From Sphingomonas sp. BK345 (GTDB lineage: Bacteria; Pseudomonadota; Alphaproteobacteria; Sphingomonadales; Sphingomonadaceae): a stretch of 64,000 bases of DNA. The stretch covers positions 744,001 through 808,000 of the forward strand of contig NZ_JACHZX010000001.1 of the NCBI RefSeq assembly GCF_014193845.1, read 5' to 3'. Shown here in pieces: positions 17,909 through 27,984 of this stretch. The translations under genes were made by a program, and so were the position numbers. The notes under the pieces are model-generated. The model was not told the DNA's origin, did no database searches, and saw only the letters and a list, made by a program, of their open reading frames with translations. Every line of letters begins with the position of its first letter. Positions within the stretch are counted from its first letter, which is position 1.

Positions 17909-18002
17909 GACGATGACGCGCGATCGCCGCGGTGGGTCAGCGTGGGGAAGGGGACGGCGCGAGCCTAGGCGGTCGGTGTGTCGAGGGGCGGTTTCCCCCA
18001 CA

Positions 18003-18099
18003 CCGTCGCCCCGGCGGAGGCCGGGGCTCAGATGGGTAGGCCGTCGTGGGACTTACTGACGTCCCCCAACTGGACCCCGGCTTCCGCCGGGGTGACGGT
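18003..18099. repeat. Dispersed palindromic element (family B)
   Basis: The arms contain CCCCGGCGGAGGCCGGGGCT and its inverted counterpart ACCCCGGCTTCCGCCGGGGT, about 60 bases apart. The same family is seen at 30137-30225 and 57243-57575, and a single arm at about 15663-15690. Confidence 0.75.
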
Positions 18100-18163
18100 C
18101 AGTGTTGGGCGACAGGGACCATTCTCACCGTCGAATCACCGCCCGCCTCCGCCTCCGCCCCCC

Positions 18164-18790
18164 CTACGCCTCCTGAGGGTGGTGCGGCGTGAGGATCAGC
18201 GTGCGTCCCTCGACCCGCCACGCGCTCAGCCGCGACAGGAAGTTCATCCCCACCACGTCGACGTCGCCGAAGGCGGGCGACACCACCACCGCGAGGTCGC
18301 GCGCTACCACGTTGCCGAAGCGCAGCTCGGCGAGCGCCCCCGTGTCGGCGCGGATCGTGCCGTTGGCGGTCTTGAGCAGCAGCGGGAAGGTCGCCGGCCG
18401 CACCTCCACCCCCGCCGCCGCCGCGGTAGCGGGCGACAGCGCGGTGATCGTTGCGCCGCTGTCGACCAGCAGCCGCCGCTCCACCGTCGCCCCCGGCGGG
18501 CCGAGCCGCGCGCGCACGTAGAAATGACCGTCGGGGCTCATCTTGACCCGCGTCTCGCTGCCCGAGACCTGCTGGCTCTCGACGTCGAGCGCGGCGGCGA
18601 CGCGGCCGAGCCAGGGGTCGAAGCGCTCGCGCTCCACCATCACCGTATAGAGCAGCACCGCCAGCCCGCCCCACACCGCCAGGCTCACCAAGGTGCGCAG
18701 CAGCGGCACGCGCCGCGCCACGATCGCCGCCACCAGCAGGGCGCCGAGCAGCAGGTAGAAATGCGGGTTGGCCGAGACGTCCACGGGCAT
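18164..18790 (-). CDS. Retropepsin-like aspartic protease, membrane-anchored (TIGR02281 type)
   Basis: The 208-residue protein has two predicted membrane segments near the N terminus (about residues 11-25 and 31-50). A single aspartic protease domain with the active-site motif LLVDSGATITALS follows near residue 108, then the strand FGNVVARDLAVVV and the VVGMNFLSRL motif before the end. Proteins of this clan AA family are single-domain retropepsin-like enzymes found widely in alphaproteobacteria; their substrate is mostly unknown. The gene stands alone, divergent from thrS, separated from it by 248 bases in which I see no other gene. Confidence 0.8.
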   Translation of the reverse strand: MPVDVSANPHFYLLLGALLVAAIVARRVPLLRTLVSLAVWGGLAVLLYTVMVERERFDPWLGRVAAALDVESQQVSGSETRVKMSPDGHFYVRARLGPPGATVERRLLVDSGATITALSPATAAAAGVEVRPATFPLLLKTANGTIRADTGALAELRFGNVVARDLAVVVSPAFGDVDVVGMNFLSRLSAWRVEGRTLILTPHHPQEA

Positions 18791-19038
18791 CCACAGGATA
18801 TAGGGACGCGCCCGCCGCGGATAAGCCCAAGCTGGCGCCGCGCCGCGCGCGCCGCTATATCGGCGCCATCATGCGCACGGCCCGGCTCACTACTAGCATC
18901 CCGGCGCGGCCCACGGCCGGCGCGCGCGTCACCCGCTGACGCGCCCCGCCGCCCGCGCCACGCCGGGCAGGCTCCCCCTTTTCGTCGCTCCACGCGCGCC
19001 TTAGGGCGTGCCCCACGGTTCTCGCAGGAAGATACTCC

Positions 19039-21030
19039 ATGGACATGCTCTCGATCACGCTGCCCGACGGTTCGGTCCGCGAGGTGGAGCCGGGCACCAC
19101 GCCCGCGGCGATCGCCGCCGCGATCGGGCCCGGGCTGGCCAAGGCCGCGATCGCGGCGCGAGTCGACGGCGAGCTGCGCGACCTCTCGCGCCCGCTGACG
19201 CAGGATTCAACGCTGGCGCTGGTGACGCAGCGCGACGAGGCCGAGGCGCTCGAGCTGGCGCGGCACGATCTGGCGCACGTGCTCGCCGAGGCGGTGCAGC
19301 ATCTCTTCCCGGGCACGCAGATCACCTTCGGCCCCGCCACCGACGACGGCTTCTACTACGACTTCGCGCCGAAGGAGCGCCCGTTCACCGACGAGGACCT
19401 GCCCGCGATCGAGGAGGAGATGCGCCGCATCATCGCGCGCAACGAGCCGTTCACGCGCGAGGTATGGACGCGCGAGCAGCTGATCGAGACGTGGCAGCGG
19501 CAGGGCGAGACCTTCAAGGCCGAATGGGCCGCCGAGCTGCCCGATCACGAGGAGCTGACGATCTATCGCCAGGGCCAGTGGCTCGACATGTGCCGCGGCC
19601 CGCACATGCCCACGACCGGGCGGCTCGACCCGCAGGCGTTCAAGCTGACGCGCGTCTCGGGCGCATATTGGCGCGGCGACCAGAAGAACGCGATGCTCAG
19701 CCGCATCTACGGCACCGGCTGGCTCAACAAGAAGCAGCTCGACGCGCACCTCCACATGCTGGAGGAGGCGGCCAAGCGCGACCATCGCCGCATCGGCCAG
19801 GACATGGACCTGTTCCACCTCCAGGCCGAGGCGCAGGGTTCGGTGTTCTGGCACCCCAAGGGCTTCGTGCTGTGGCGCCAGCTCGAGGCCTATATGCGCC
19901 GCCGTCTCGACGCCGCCGATTACGCCGAGGTGAAGACGCCGCAGCTGATGGACTCGCGCCAGTGGGAGCAGTCGGGCCACTGGGGCAAGTATCGCGAGAA
20001 CATGTTCGTCGTCCCCGACGAGATCCCCAACGTTGAGGAAGAGGGGCCGGTGCTGTCGGGCGAGGGCGACCTGATGGCGCTCAAGCCGATGAACTGCCCG
20101 GCGCACGTGCTGATCTTCAAGCAGGGCATCAAGAGCTACCGCGACCTGCCGATCCGCATGGCCGAGTTCGGCTGCTGCCACCGCAACGAGCCGCACGGCG
20201 CGCTCCACGGCATCATGCGCGTGCGCCAGTTCACCCAGGACGACGCGCATATCTTCGTGCGCGAGGACCAGCTGGTCGAGGAAGTGCGCAAGTTCTGCGA
20301 GCTGCTCGACAGCGTCTACCGCGACCTCGGCTTCGAGGATTATGCGGTGAAGCTGGCGCTGCGCCCCGACAAGCGCTTCGGCGACGACGCGATGTGGGAC
20401 ACGTCCGAGCAGGAGCTGCGCGACGCGGTGCATGCCTCGGGGCTGTCGGACGCGATCAAGGCGAGGTTCGAGGAGCTGCCCGGCGAGGGCGCCTTCTACG
20501 CCCCCAAGCTCGAGTTCCACCTCACCGACGCGATCGGGCGGACGTGGCAGGTCGGCACGATCCAGTCGGACCGCGTGCTGCCCGAGCGGCTGGACGCCAG
20601 CTACGTCGGCGAGGACGGCCAGCGCCACCGCCCGGTGATGCTCCACCGCGCGATCCTCGGCACGTTCGAGCGCTTCATCGGCATCCTGATCGAGCACCAC
20701 GCCGGGCGCTTCCCGCTGTGGCTGGCACCGGTGCAGGCGGTGGTGGCGACGATCGTCTCCGACGCGGACGATTACGCCGCCGAGGTGGCGGCGGCGCTGC
20801 GCGCGGCCGGGATCCGGGTGGAGACCGACACGCGCAACGAGAAGATCAACTACAAGGTGCGCGAGCATTCGGTGGCGAAGGTGCCGGTGCTGCTGGTGGT
20901 CGGCAAGCGCGAGGCGGAGGAGCGCAAGGTCGCGCTGCGCCGGCTCGGCAGCCAGGCGCAGGAGGCGCTGACGCTCGAGGAGGCGGTGGCGATGCTGCGC
21001 GGGGAGGCGACTCCGCCCGACCTGCGCTGA
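19039..21030 (+). CDS. thrS: Threonyl-tRNA synthetase
   Basis: The 663-residue protein has the full ThrS layout: an N-terminal TGS domain ([18 protein letters not shown]), the editing domain with [12 protein letters not shown], the class II catalytic core with [12 protein letters not shown] and the motif 2 region [20 protein letters not shown] supplying the zinc ligands, and the C-terminal anticodon-binding domain ([20 protein letters not shown]). It charges tRNA-Thr in the cytoplasm. The ATG at 19039 is preceded by an AGGAAGA ribosome binding site. I see no leader structure that would mark a T-box or operator. Confidence 0.98.
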   Translation: MDMLSITLPDGSVREVEPGTTPAAIAAAIGPGLAKAAIAARVDGELRDLSRPLTQDSTLALVTQRDEAEALELARHDLAHVLAEAVQHLFPGTQITFGPATDDGFYYDFAPKERPFTDEDLPAIEEEMRRIIARNEPFTREVWTREQLIETWQRQGETFKAEWAAELPDHEELTIYRQGQWLDMCRGPHMPTTGRLDPQAFKLTRVSGAYWRGDQKNAMLSRIYGTGWLNKKQLDAHLHMLEEAAKRDHRRIGQDMDLFHLQAEAQGSVFWHPKGFVLWRQLEAYMRRRLDAADYAEVKTPQLMDSRQWEQSGHWGKYRENMFVVPDEIPNVEEEGPVLSGEGDLMALKPMNCPAHVLIFKQGIKSYRDLPIRMAEFGCCHRNEPHGALHGIMRVRQFTQDDAHIFVREDQLVEEVRKFCELLDSVYRDLGFEDYAVKLALRPDKRFGDDAMWDTSEQELRDAVHASGLSDAIKARFEELPGEGAFYAPKLEFHLTDAIGRTWQVGTIQSDRVLPERLDASYVGEDGQRHRPVMLHRAILGTFERFIGILIEHHAGRFPLWLAPVQAVVATIVSDADDYAAEVAAALRAAGIRVETDTRNEKINYKVREHSVAKVPVLLVVGKREAEERKVALRRLGSQAQEALTLEEAVAMLRGEATPPDLR

Positions 21031-21103
21031 GGCGGGCGGGCACGGGCTGACCCGTGTGGGGGTGTTGGTTGGAGCAGCCGTTCCGATCTTGGGAGAAACG
21101 TCG

Positions 21104-21442
21104 ATGCGCTCCGCCCTTCTGCTCCTCCTGCCACTCCTCCTCGCCGCTCCCGCCGCGGCGCAGCGTCCCGGACCGATCGCGCCGAAGCCACGCCCCGACT
21201 CGGGCGTGGCGCCCGATCTCTCCACCACGCGCGACAGCATCACGCGCGAGCGGCGCGCCGGTCGCCTGTCCCGCGGGGATGCCCGCCGCGCCGAGGCCGA
21301 GGTGGACGTCAACGCCGCGATCGGCGCGCGCTACGCCGCCGGCGGGGGCCTGTCCGACTCGGCGCGCGCCGAGATCGACAACCGCGATCGCGCCACGCGC
21401 AGCCTGCTCGACGCCCCCGCGCACCGCCAGCCGCCGCGATGA
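21104..21442 (+). CDS. Small secreted protein, unknown function
   Basis: The 112-residue protein begins with a clear signal peptide (RSALLLLLPLLLAAPAAAQR, cleavage likely after AAAQ or AAA). The mature part is short, highly charged and rich in Arg, Ala and Asp (SGVAPDLSTTRDSITRERRA), without cysteines or recognised domains. An AGAAAC-type ribosome binding site precedes the ATG at 21104. It lies between thrS and infC on the same strand. I do not recognise a family. Confidence 0.65.
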   Translation: MRSALLLLLPLLLAAPAAAQRPGPIAPKPRPDSGVAPDLSTTRDSITRERRAGRLSRGDARRAEAEVDVNAAIGARYAAGGGLSDSARAEIDNRDRATRSLLDAPAHRQPPR

Positions 21443-21525
21443 CTCGCCGCCCCTTCTAAAAGCGCGCATTCTCCCTTATATTGGCCGGCAGAACAGCCAA
21501 CGGAGATTTACCTATACCTCCCCCC

Positions 21526-22059
21526 ATGATGCGCCGGCCGATGCAGGCGCCTCCGATGAACGGGCCCCGCTTCAACGAGTGGATCCAGAGCCCCAAGGTC
21601 CGCGTGATCGACCACGAGGGCGAGAACCTCGGCGTGATGTACACGCGCGAGGCGATGGAGCAGGCGCGCGAGGTCGGGCTCGATCTCGTCGAGGTGTCGC
21701 CCAACGCTGATCCGCCCGTCGCCAAGTTCCTCGACGTCGGCAAGTTCAAGTACGAGGCGCAGAAAAAGGCGAACCTCGCACGCAAGTCGCAGAAGACGCA
21801 GGAGATCAAAGAGATCAAGATGCGTCCCAACATCGACGATCACGATTACGACACCAAGATGAAGAAGGTGGCGGAGTTCATCGGCGAGGGCGACAAGGTC
21901 AAGGTCACGATGCGCTTCCGCGGCCGCGAGCTGAGCCACGGCCAGCTCGGCATGAACGTGCTCCAGCGCGTCGCCGAGCAGGTCGCCGAGGTCGCTAAGG
22001 TCGAGGCCTATCCGCGCATGGAAGGCCGGCAGATGCTGATGGTGCTCGCGCCCAAGTGA
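21526..22059 (+). CDS. infC: Translation initiation factor IF-3
   Basis: The protein of about 177 residues has both IF-3 domains: the N-terminal part with [20 protein letters not shown] and [18 protein letters not shown], the linker with [19 protein letters not shown], and the C-terminal domain with [14 protein letters not shown] and a [15 protein letters not shown] end. IF-3 binds the 30S subunit and checks start codons. The start is uncertain. An ATG pair lies at 21526-21531 but the only good ribosome binding site (GGAG, 21502-21505) is 8 bases before an in-frame ATA at 21514; infC often uses a rare start codon for self-control. A TTG at 21481 is a third option. Confidence 0.93.
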   Translation: MMRRPMQAPPMNGPRFNEWIQSPKVRVIDHEGENLGVMYTREAMEQAREVGLDLVEVSPNADPPVAKFLDVGKFKYEAQKKANLARKSQKTQEIKEIKMRPNIDDHDYDTKMKKVAEFIGEGDKVKVTMRFRGRELSHGQLGMNVLQRVAEQVAEVAKVEAYPRMEGRQMLMVLAPK

Positions 22060-22066
22060 GCCGATC

Positions 22067-22091
22067 GGGCCGCGGCCACGCGCCGCGGCCC
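22067..22091 (+). terminator. Hairpin after infC
   Basis: GGGCCGCGG and CCGCGGCCC form a perfect 9-bp stem with a 7-base loop 8 bases after the infC stop. No T run follows, so it may be a weak terminator or a transcript stabiliser. Confidence 0.45.
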
Positions 22092-22270
22092 GCCTGCATT
22101 CCGTAGCGTCGCGCCGCCGCGGCGTTGCGCGCGCTCCACACCCGATATTGAAAATCACCACGCCGGGCACGAAAGCGCTAGACGAACCTTAGGCGTGCGC
22201 TAATCTCTCCCCAATACCGAACCTTCGAAAACGAGGGTCGGGATAACAGGACCTTGGGAGAGGGACCGCC

Positions 22271-25081
22271 ATGCGACTGAGCAACATCCTCTTGTCGTCG
22301 GCCGCGATGATCGTCGCGGCGCCCGCGCTGGCACAGCAGGCCAGCCCGGTGACCAGCAATGCCGCCGTCGACGGGCAGAGCGACACCGCATCGAACCAGG
22401 CCGGCGACACGCGCGAGCTCAACGCCAACGACATCGTCGTCACCGCCACCCGCCGCTCCGAGCGGCTCGCCGACGTGCCGATCTCGATCAACGCGGTGAG
22501 CCAGCAGGCACTGCAGAATTCGGGCGCGACCGATATCCGTCAGATGGCGCAGCTCGCCCCCTCGCTCAACGTCTCCTCCACCGGATCGGAGGCCAACGCC
22601 TCGGCGCGCGTCCGCGGCGTCGGCACGGTCGGCGACAACCCCGGGCTGGAGAGCTCGGTGGCGGTGTTCATCGACGGCGTCTACCGCAGCCGCACCGGCT
22701 CGGGCCTCAACGACCTCGGCGAGGTCGACCGGATCGAGGTGCTGCGCGGGCCGCAGGGCACGCTGTCGGGGCGCAACTCCTCGGCGGGCGCGATCAACAT
22801 CTACACCAAGGCGCCGTCGTTCGACTTCGGCGGCTATGCCGAGGGCACCTACGGCAATTACGACTTCTGGCGCGCGGCAGGGGCGCTGACCGGCCCGATC
22901 ATCAAGGACGTGCTCGCCTTTCGCGTCGACGGCGTGTGGCAGAAGCGCGACGGCTTCTACCAGGACGTCGCCAACGACACCGATTTCAACAACCGTGACC
23001 GCTATTTCGTCCGCGGCCAACTGCTGCTCGAGCCCTCGTCCAATTTCTCGCTGCGGCTAATCGGCGACTACACCCGCCGCGACGAGAAATGCTGCGGCGC
23101 GGTCTATGTCGACACGCGCGAGAAGATCGACCCCACGCCCGGCACCCCCGGCGACTATGCCATCAACCCGGCCGGTAACCGTATCGTCAGCGTGATGACC
23201 TCGCTCGCCGCGCTGCGCGGTTATCCCGCGGGCTCGGTCTTCCCGAGCGGGAGCGACCCGTACAGCCGCCGCATCGCCAACACGCCGGGGCGCGCCTATT
23301 CGAACGTGACCAAGGACTATGGCGGCTCGGGCCAGATCGACTGGAACCTGGGCGGCGCCTCGCTCACCTCGATCACCGCCTATCGCGAGTACAAGTCGGA
23401 CGGCGCGAGCGACATCGACTATAACGTGCTCGACATCGGCTATCGTCCGAACGACGGCAACAACTACCGCCAGTTCCACACCTTCACCCAAGAGTTGCGG
23501 CTCAACGGCGAGGCCTTCGGCGACCGGCTCAACTGGTTGATCGGCGGCTTCTACAGCAAGGAAGACCTGCAGGTCGTCGACAACCTCAAGTTCGGCCGCG
23601 ACTATGGTGCCTTCGCGGCGTGCCGCATCGTTGCCACGATCAACCCCAATGCCGCGCTGCGCAACCCCGCCAATCCCGGCTGCCTCAGCGCCGCCGGCAC
23701 CGCGATCCTCTCGGGGCAGGTGCCCGGGACGACCCCGGCGTTCGGCGCCGCGACGCCGCTGCTGCTCGCCAACATCCGCCTGCTGGGCACGCTCAACGAC
23801 CTCGGCACCACGCGCGACGTCTACAACCAGGACAGCCAGAGCTTCGCGCTGTTCACGCATAACATCTTCAAGCTGAGCGACACGCTCTCGCTCACCGGCG
23901 GCCTGCGCTGGACGCACGAGCGCAAGAAGTTCGATGCCAGCTTCGGCAACAACAACACCGTCTGCCCGCAGATCCAGACCCTGCTCGGCGCCGGCCCCGC
24001 GGGCAACCTCTTCAACAACGCGCAACTCGCCGCGCTCACCCGCGGCATCGCCACGCTCGCCTGCACCGGCAACAGCTCGGCCGCGCTCAACGGCCGCCAG
24101 ATCGCGGACGATTTCAGCGAGAGCCAGTTCACCGGCACCGCGGTGCTGAGCTGGAAACCGAGCGACCGGCTGATGACCTATGCCAGCTACTCGCGCGGCT
24201 ACAAGGCGGGCGGCTACAACCTCGACCGCTCCGACCTGGGCGACGCCTATAATCCCGCGACGATCGCCAATATCGACGCGGGGCGGCTGCGCTTCGATCC
24301 GGAGACGGTCAACGCCTATGAGGTCGGCTTTAAATATTCGAGCCGCACCTTCACCTTCAATGCCGCGGCGTTCCGCTCGGAGTTCAAGAACTTCCAGCTC
24401 AACACCTTCAACGGCACCAACTATGTCGTCGAGAATATCGGCTCCTGCTCGGAAAGCCTGAACGGTGCCGACCGCGACTCCAGCGCGACGACCGGCGTCT
24501 GCACCGGCGACGTCAAGTACGGCGTGCGCAGCCAGGGCGTCGAGCTGGAGGCCGGGATCTATCCGGTCGAGCATCTCGCCTTCGCGATGGGCTATACGCT
24601 GGCCGAGACCAAATATCGCCGCAATCTGGTCGGCTCGGACGCGGGCGCGGCGCTCGACCCGGCGTTGTTCCTGCTCTCGGGCGCACAGATCTCGAACGCA
24701 CCGCGGAACGTGATCACGACGTCGCTGAGCTGGACGCCGCCGATCGGTGACAGTGGGATGAGCGCGTTGTTCTACGTCGATCAGCGCACGTCGTCGGACT
24801 ATAACACTGGCTCGGATCTGTTCGCCGAGAAGATCCAGGACGGCTTCACCTTGGTCAACGCGCGCGTCGGGCTGCGCGGGCGCGACGAGCGCTGGGCGGT
24901 CGAGGTCTGGGCACAGAACCTGCTCAACACCGATTATCAGCAGGTGGCGTTCAACACGCCGTTCCAGGGCGCGGGCAGCCTCGAGCAGGTGCGCAGCTTC
25001 GGCGGCGTCGGCAATCAACTGTTCTCGTCGTTCCTGGCCGAGCCGCGCACCTATGGCGTGACTCTGCGCACCCGCTTCTGA
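22271..25081 (+). CDS. TonB-dependent outer membrane receptor
   Basis: The 936-residue protein has a signal peptide (about residues 1-24, ending APALAQQ) and a plug domain with the TonB-box-like DIVVTATRRSERLADVP, VRGVGTVGDNPGLES and VDRIEVLRGPQGTLSGRNSS. A long beta-barrel follows and ends in an aromatic C-terminal residue (TLRTRF) as outer membrane proteins do. This is the large sphingomonad receptor type, usually for carbohydrates or other large nutrients; the ligand cannot be told from sequence. The gene stands alone, with a GGAGAGGGACC ribosome binding site before the ATG. Confidence 0.93.
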   Translation: MRLSNILLSSAAMIVAAPALAQQASPVTSNAAVDGQSDTASNQAGDTRELNANDIVVTATRRSERLADVPISINAVSQQALQNSGATDIRQMAQLAPSLNVSSTGSEANASARVRGVGTVGDNPGLESSVAVFIDGVYRSRTGSGLNDLGEVDRIEVLRGPQGTLSGRNSSAGAINIYTKAPSFDFGGYAEGTYGNYDFWRAAGALTGPIIKDVLAFRVDGVWQKRDGFYQDVANDTDFNNRDRYFVRGQLLLEPSSNFSLRLIGDYTRRDEKCCGAVYVDTREKIDPTPGTPGDYAINPAGNRIVSVMTSLAALRGYPAGSVFPSGSDPYSRRIANTPGRAYSNVTKDYGGSGQIDWNLGGASLTSITAYREYKSDGASDIDYNVLDIGYRPNDGNNYRQFHTFTQELRLNGEAFGDRLNWLIGGFYSKEDLQVVDNLKFGRDYGAFAACRIVATINPNAALRNPANPGCLSAAGTAILSGQVPGTTPAFGAATPLLLANIRLLGTLNDLGTTRDVYNQDSQSFALFTHNIFKLSDTLSLTGGLRWTHERKKFDASFGNNNTVCPQIQTLLGAGPAGNLFNNAQLAALTRGIATLACTGNSSAALNGRQIADDFSESQFTGTAVLSWKPSDRLMTYASYSRGYKAGGYNLDRSDLGDAYNPATIANIDAGRLRFDPETVNAYEVGFKYSSRTFTFNAAAFRSEFKNFQLNTFNGTNYVVENIGSCSESLNGADRDSSATTGVCTGDVKYGVRSQGVELEAGIYPVEHLAFAMGYTLAETKYRRNLVGSDAGAALDPALFLLSGAQISNAPRNVITTSLSWTPPIGDSGMSALFYVDQRTSSDYNTGSDLFAEKIQDGFTLVNARVGLRGRDERWAVEVWAQNLLNTDYQQVAFNTPFQGAGSLEQVRSFGGVGNQLFSSFLAEPRTYGVTLRTRF

Positions 25082-25097
25082 TCCATGCTCGACTTGG

Positions 25098-25120
25098 CGC
25101 CACCGCCCCGCGCGGTGGCG
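25098..25120 (+). terminator. Hairpin after the TonB-dependent receptor
   Basis: CGCCACCG and CGGTGGCG form a perfect 8-bp stem with a 7-base loop, 17 bases after the stop codon. There is no T run, so termination is only probable. Confidence 0.4.
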
Positions 25121-25300
25121 TCCGCGGCTCGATCCGTCGCTCGACTCGCTCGTCCCACGGCGTTCTTGTCGAATCTATTAACCTTATCTTCGTCGAATTG
25201 GGTTAATGATCTGCCGCGAACATCGGCGAATCGGTTCTGACTAGGGGCTTCTTGCGATAGAATAAATCAGCAAGATCGCCCGAGCGCCCGTGGGGGTGAA

Positions 25301-25519
25301 ATGATGAACGTGGACGTTCTCGGCCAATCCATGGCCGAGCAGCTCGAACAGATCCTCTGGACCGCGCGCAGCGCGGGCAGCAGCCTCATCGTCTCGCGGA
25401 GCCAGCACCCCGACACGATCGGAATGATGATGCGCGAGGGGCTCGTGCGCGAACGTCTCGGCCATCTCGTGCTCACCCCCAAGGGCCACGCCCGCCGCCG
25501 CAAGTGCGCGCCTTATTGA
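25301..25519 (+). CDS. Small protein with possible winged-helix end, unknown function
   Basis: The 72-residue frame begins with two ATG codons (25301 and 25304) behind a GGGGGTG stretch. The middle is helical (AEQLEQILWTARSAGSSLIV) and the end, GLVRERLGHLVLTPKGHARR, resembles the last strand pair of small winged-helix proteins (L-x-L-T-x-x-G), but the similarity is slight. It stands alone between two outer membrane protein genes. I do not recognise a family. Confidence 0.5.
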   Translation: MMNVDVLGQSMAEQLEQILWTARSAGSSLIVSRSQHPDTIGMMMREGLVRERLGHLVLTPKGHARRRKCAPY

Positions 25520-26013
25520 GGAGAGACATCGCGGCTGACGTGTCTGGCGGCAGCGGCGCTCCTCGTCGGCGCTGCAGACTGACACCTTCGCTCGGCGACA
25601 TCATCGCGAGGGAACTCGACCTGCGCGCCGCGTCAGTGTGTTCCGGCGAATGCCGGCACCCCGGACCAAGCAGAGCAATGCTGGATCAGGCGCGACATCC
25701 TCGGCCTCTGCGTGCGCAGGAGTACAGAACAGCGATAGCGGGATACCGCGTGGCCCTTACCAGCAGGAGCGACCCACGCGCCTCTGCGGTCGTTTCGTTC
25801 GAGCATCACGCTCGACGGCGCCGGGAATCCGCCTGTCGCGCCTGACCGCCCGAGGACTGGTGGTATCCGGTAGCCGCGACGCTCGCCACGTGGAGGGCGA
25901 CGGCTCGTTGCGCGCAAGGGCCTGCTCAAGGGACCATGTCGCCGGTCCTCTTCACCGCAACGACCGGTCGGAACAACAGGACGTAGCGGACTGGCGCCTA
26001 GCCCTGATCTTAA
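25520..26013. other. Stretch without a supported gene
   Basis: I see no convincing gene in these 494 bases. Open frames here lack ribosome binding sites and protein-like composition. The only structure noticed is a short inverted repeat at about 25641-25660 (CCGGCGAATGCCGG), like the core of the dispersed palindromes. Confidence 0.5.
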
Positions 26014-26015
26014 CG

Positions 26016-26047
26016 AAAAAGGGAGGCCGGCTCGCGCCGACCTCCCC
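26016..26047 (-). terminator. Rho-independent terminator of the OmpA-family gene
   Basis: On the minus strand GGGAGGTCGGC and GCCGGCCTCCC form an 11-bp stem with one G-U pair and a short GCGA loop, followed directly by TTTTTCG. It lies 26 bases after the stop codon of the gene at 26073-27200. Confidence 0.8.
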
Positions 26048-26072
26048 ATCTCGTTCGCCGTAGCGATCGACC

Positions 26073-27200
<1,128 letters not shown>

Positions 27201-27317
27201 AATCCCCTTTCCATGGTGTCACTACGGACAGCGCAAACTCACTATCGGCTAGTTGGTTTCCGAACAAGCTGACAAATCCCGAGTGCTGTTGCGCGATTAC
27301 AACACCACCGCCGATGC

Positions 27318-27818
27318 TCACGACGCGATAAGTCCGTGTGCACGCAGTGCTGCCAGGATGTTGGCGAGACAGGCGCGCGCCACTTGGTCGCCCTCGCCTT
27401 GCCCCGGATCGGCGATCGCGGCCGCGCGCGCGCCGACCACCTGCTGCCCGTCGACCAGCACGCGCGCGGCGCGCATGACGCCGCTCTCCCACCCCGCGGC
27501 GGTGTAGGCGAGGACGCACTGGCGCGCTCGGTCCCAGGCGCGCAGCCCCTCGCGCGGCGCGACGAACTGCCAGCCCGCGCCGGTCCATCCGGTGAACGCG
27601 CCCGCCTGCCCCGCCCAGGCGCCGCGCGGCGCGGCGCCGACGATCCAGCACTGCCCCGGCAGCGGCGCCTCGGGTGGCGCGTCGACGCCGCTCGCCTCCA
27701 CCGCGCAGCACAGCGCGAGGTCGATCAGCGCGAGCGCCTCGTTGTGCGTCTCCTCCTTGTGCGCCTGGCCGCTCACCAGCAGCGGCAGCGCCAGCCGCGC
27801 GGTCGTGTCGTCGCTCAT
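27318..27818 (-). CDS. DUF2793 protein at the end of the gene transfer agent cluster
   Basis: The 166-residue protein carries the DUF2793 signature: TARLALPLLVSGQAHKEETH followed by NEALALIDLAL, a GQCWIVG segment and a GWQFVAP turn. DUF2793 proteins are typical of the tail end of alphaproteobacterial gene transfer agent and prophage clusters and are thought to belong to a tail fibre or attachment structure. It lies 166 bases downstream of the tail-tip gene on the same strand. The exact role is inferred from its neighbours. Confidence 0.8.
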   Translation of the reverse strand: MSDDTTARLALPLLVSGQAHKEETHNEALALIDLALCCAVEASGVDAPPEAPLPGQCWIVGAAPRGAWAGQAGAFTGWTGAGWQFVAPREGLRAWDRARQCVLAYTAAGWESGVMRAARVLVDGQQVVGARAAAIADPGQGEGDQVARACLANILAALRAHGLIAS

Positions 27819-27984
27819 CGAACGTCTCCTGCTTGCCTTGTGGTGGCCGAGCGGTGCTGACGCGAAGCCGGGACGAGCCGGCGCCCGCGCTCCAGCGCCG
27901 TCGCATCGAGGCCGTGAGGGGCGCCAGCCGACGGGCCGCGCGCACCCCCGCTGCGCCGCCGCCGCCCTGCGCGATCACACCTTC

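Noticed and set aside
16775..18001. Longer start of the first toxin-like gene at 18001
   Set aside because: The extra 52 codons run through the conserved leader, which in the second locus is out of frame with the gene, so the leader is conserved as DNA and the ATG at 17845 is the better start.
25504..25845. Possible 113-codon gene after the small protein at 25301
   Set aside because: It lacks a ribosome binding site, overlaps the upstream gene, and its Arg/Ser/Pro composition is like non-coding DNA.
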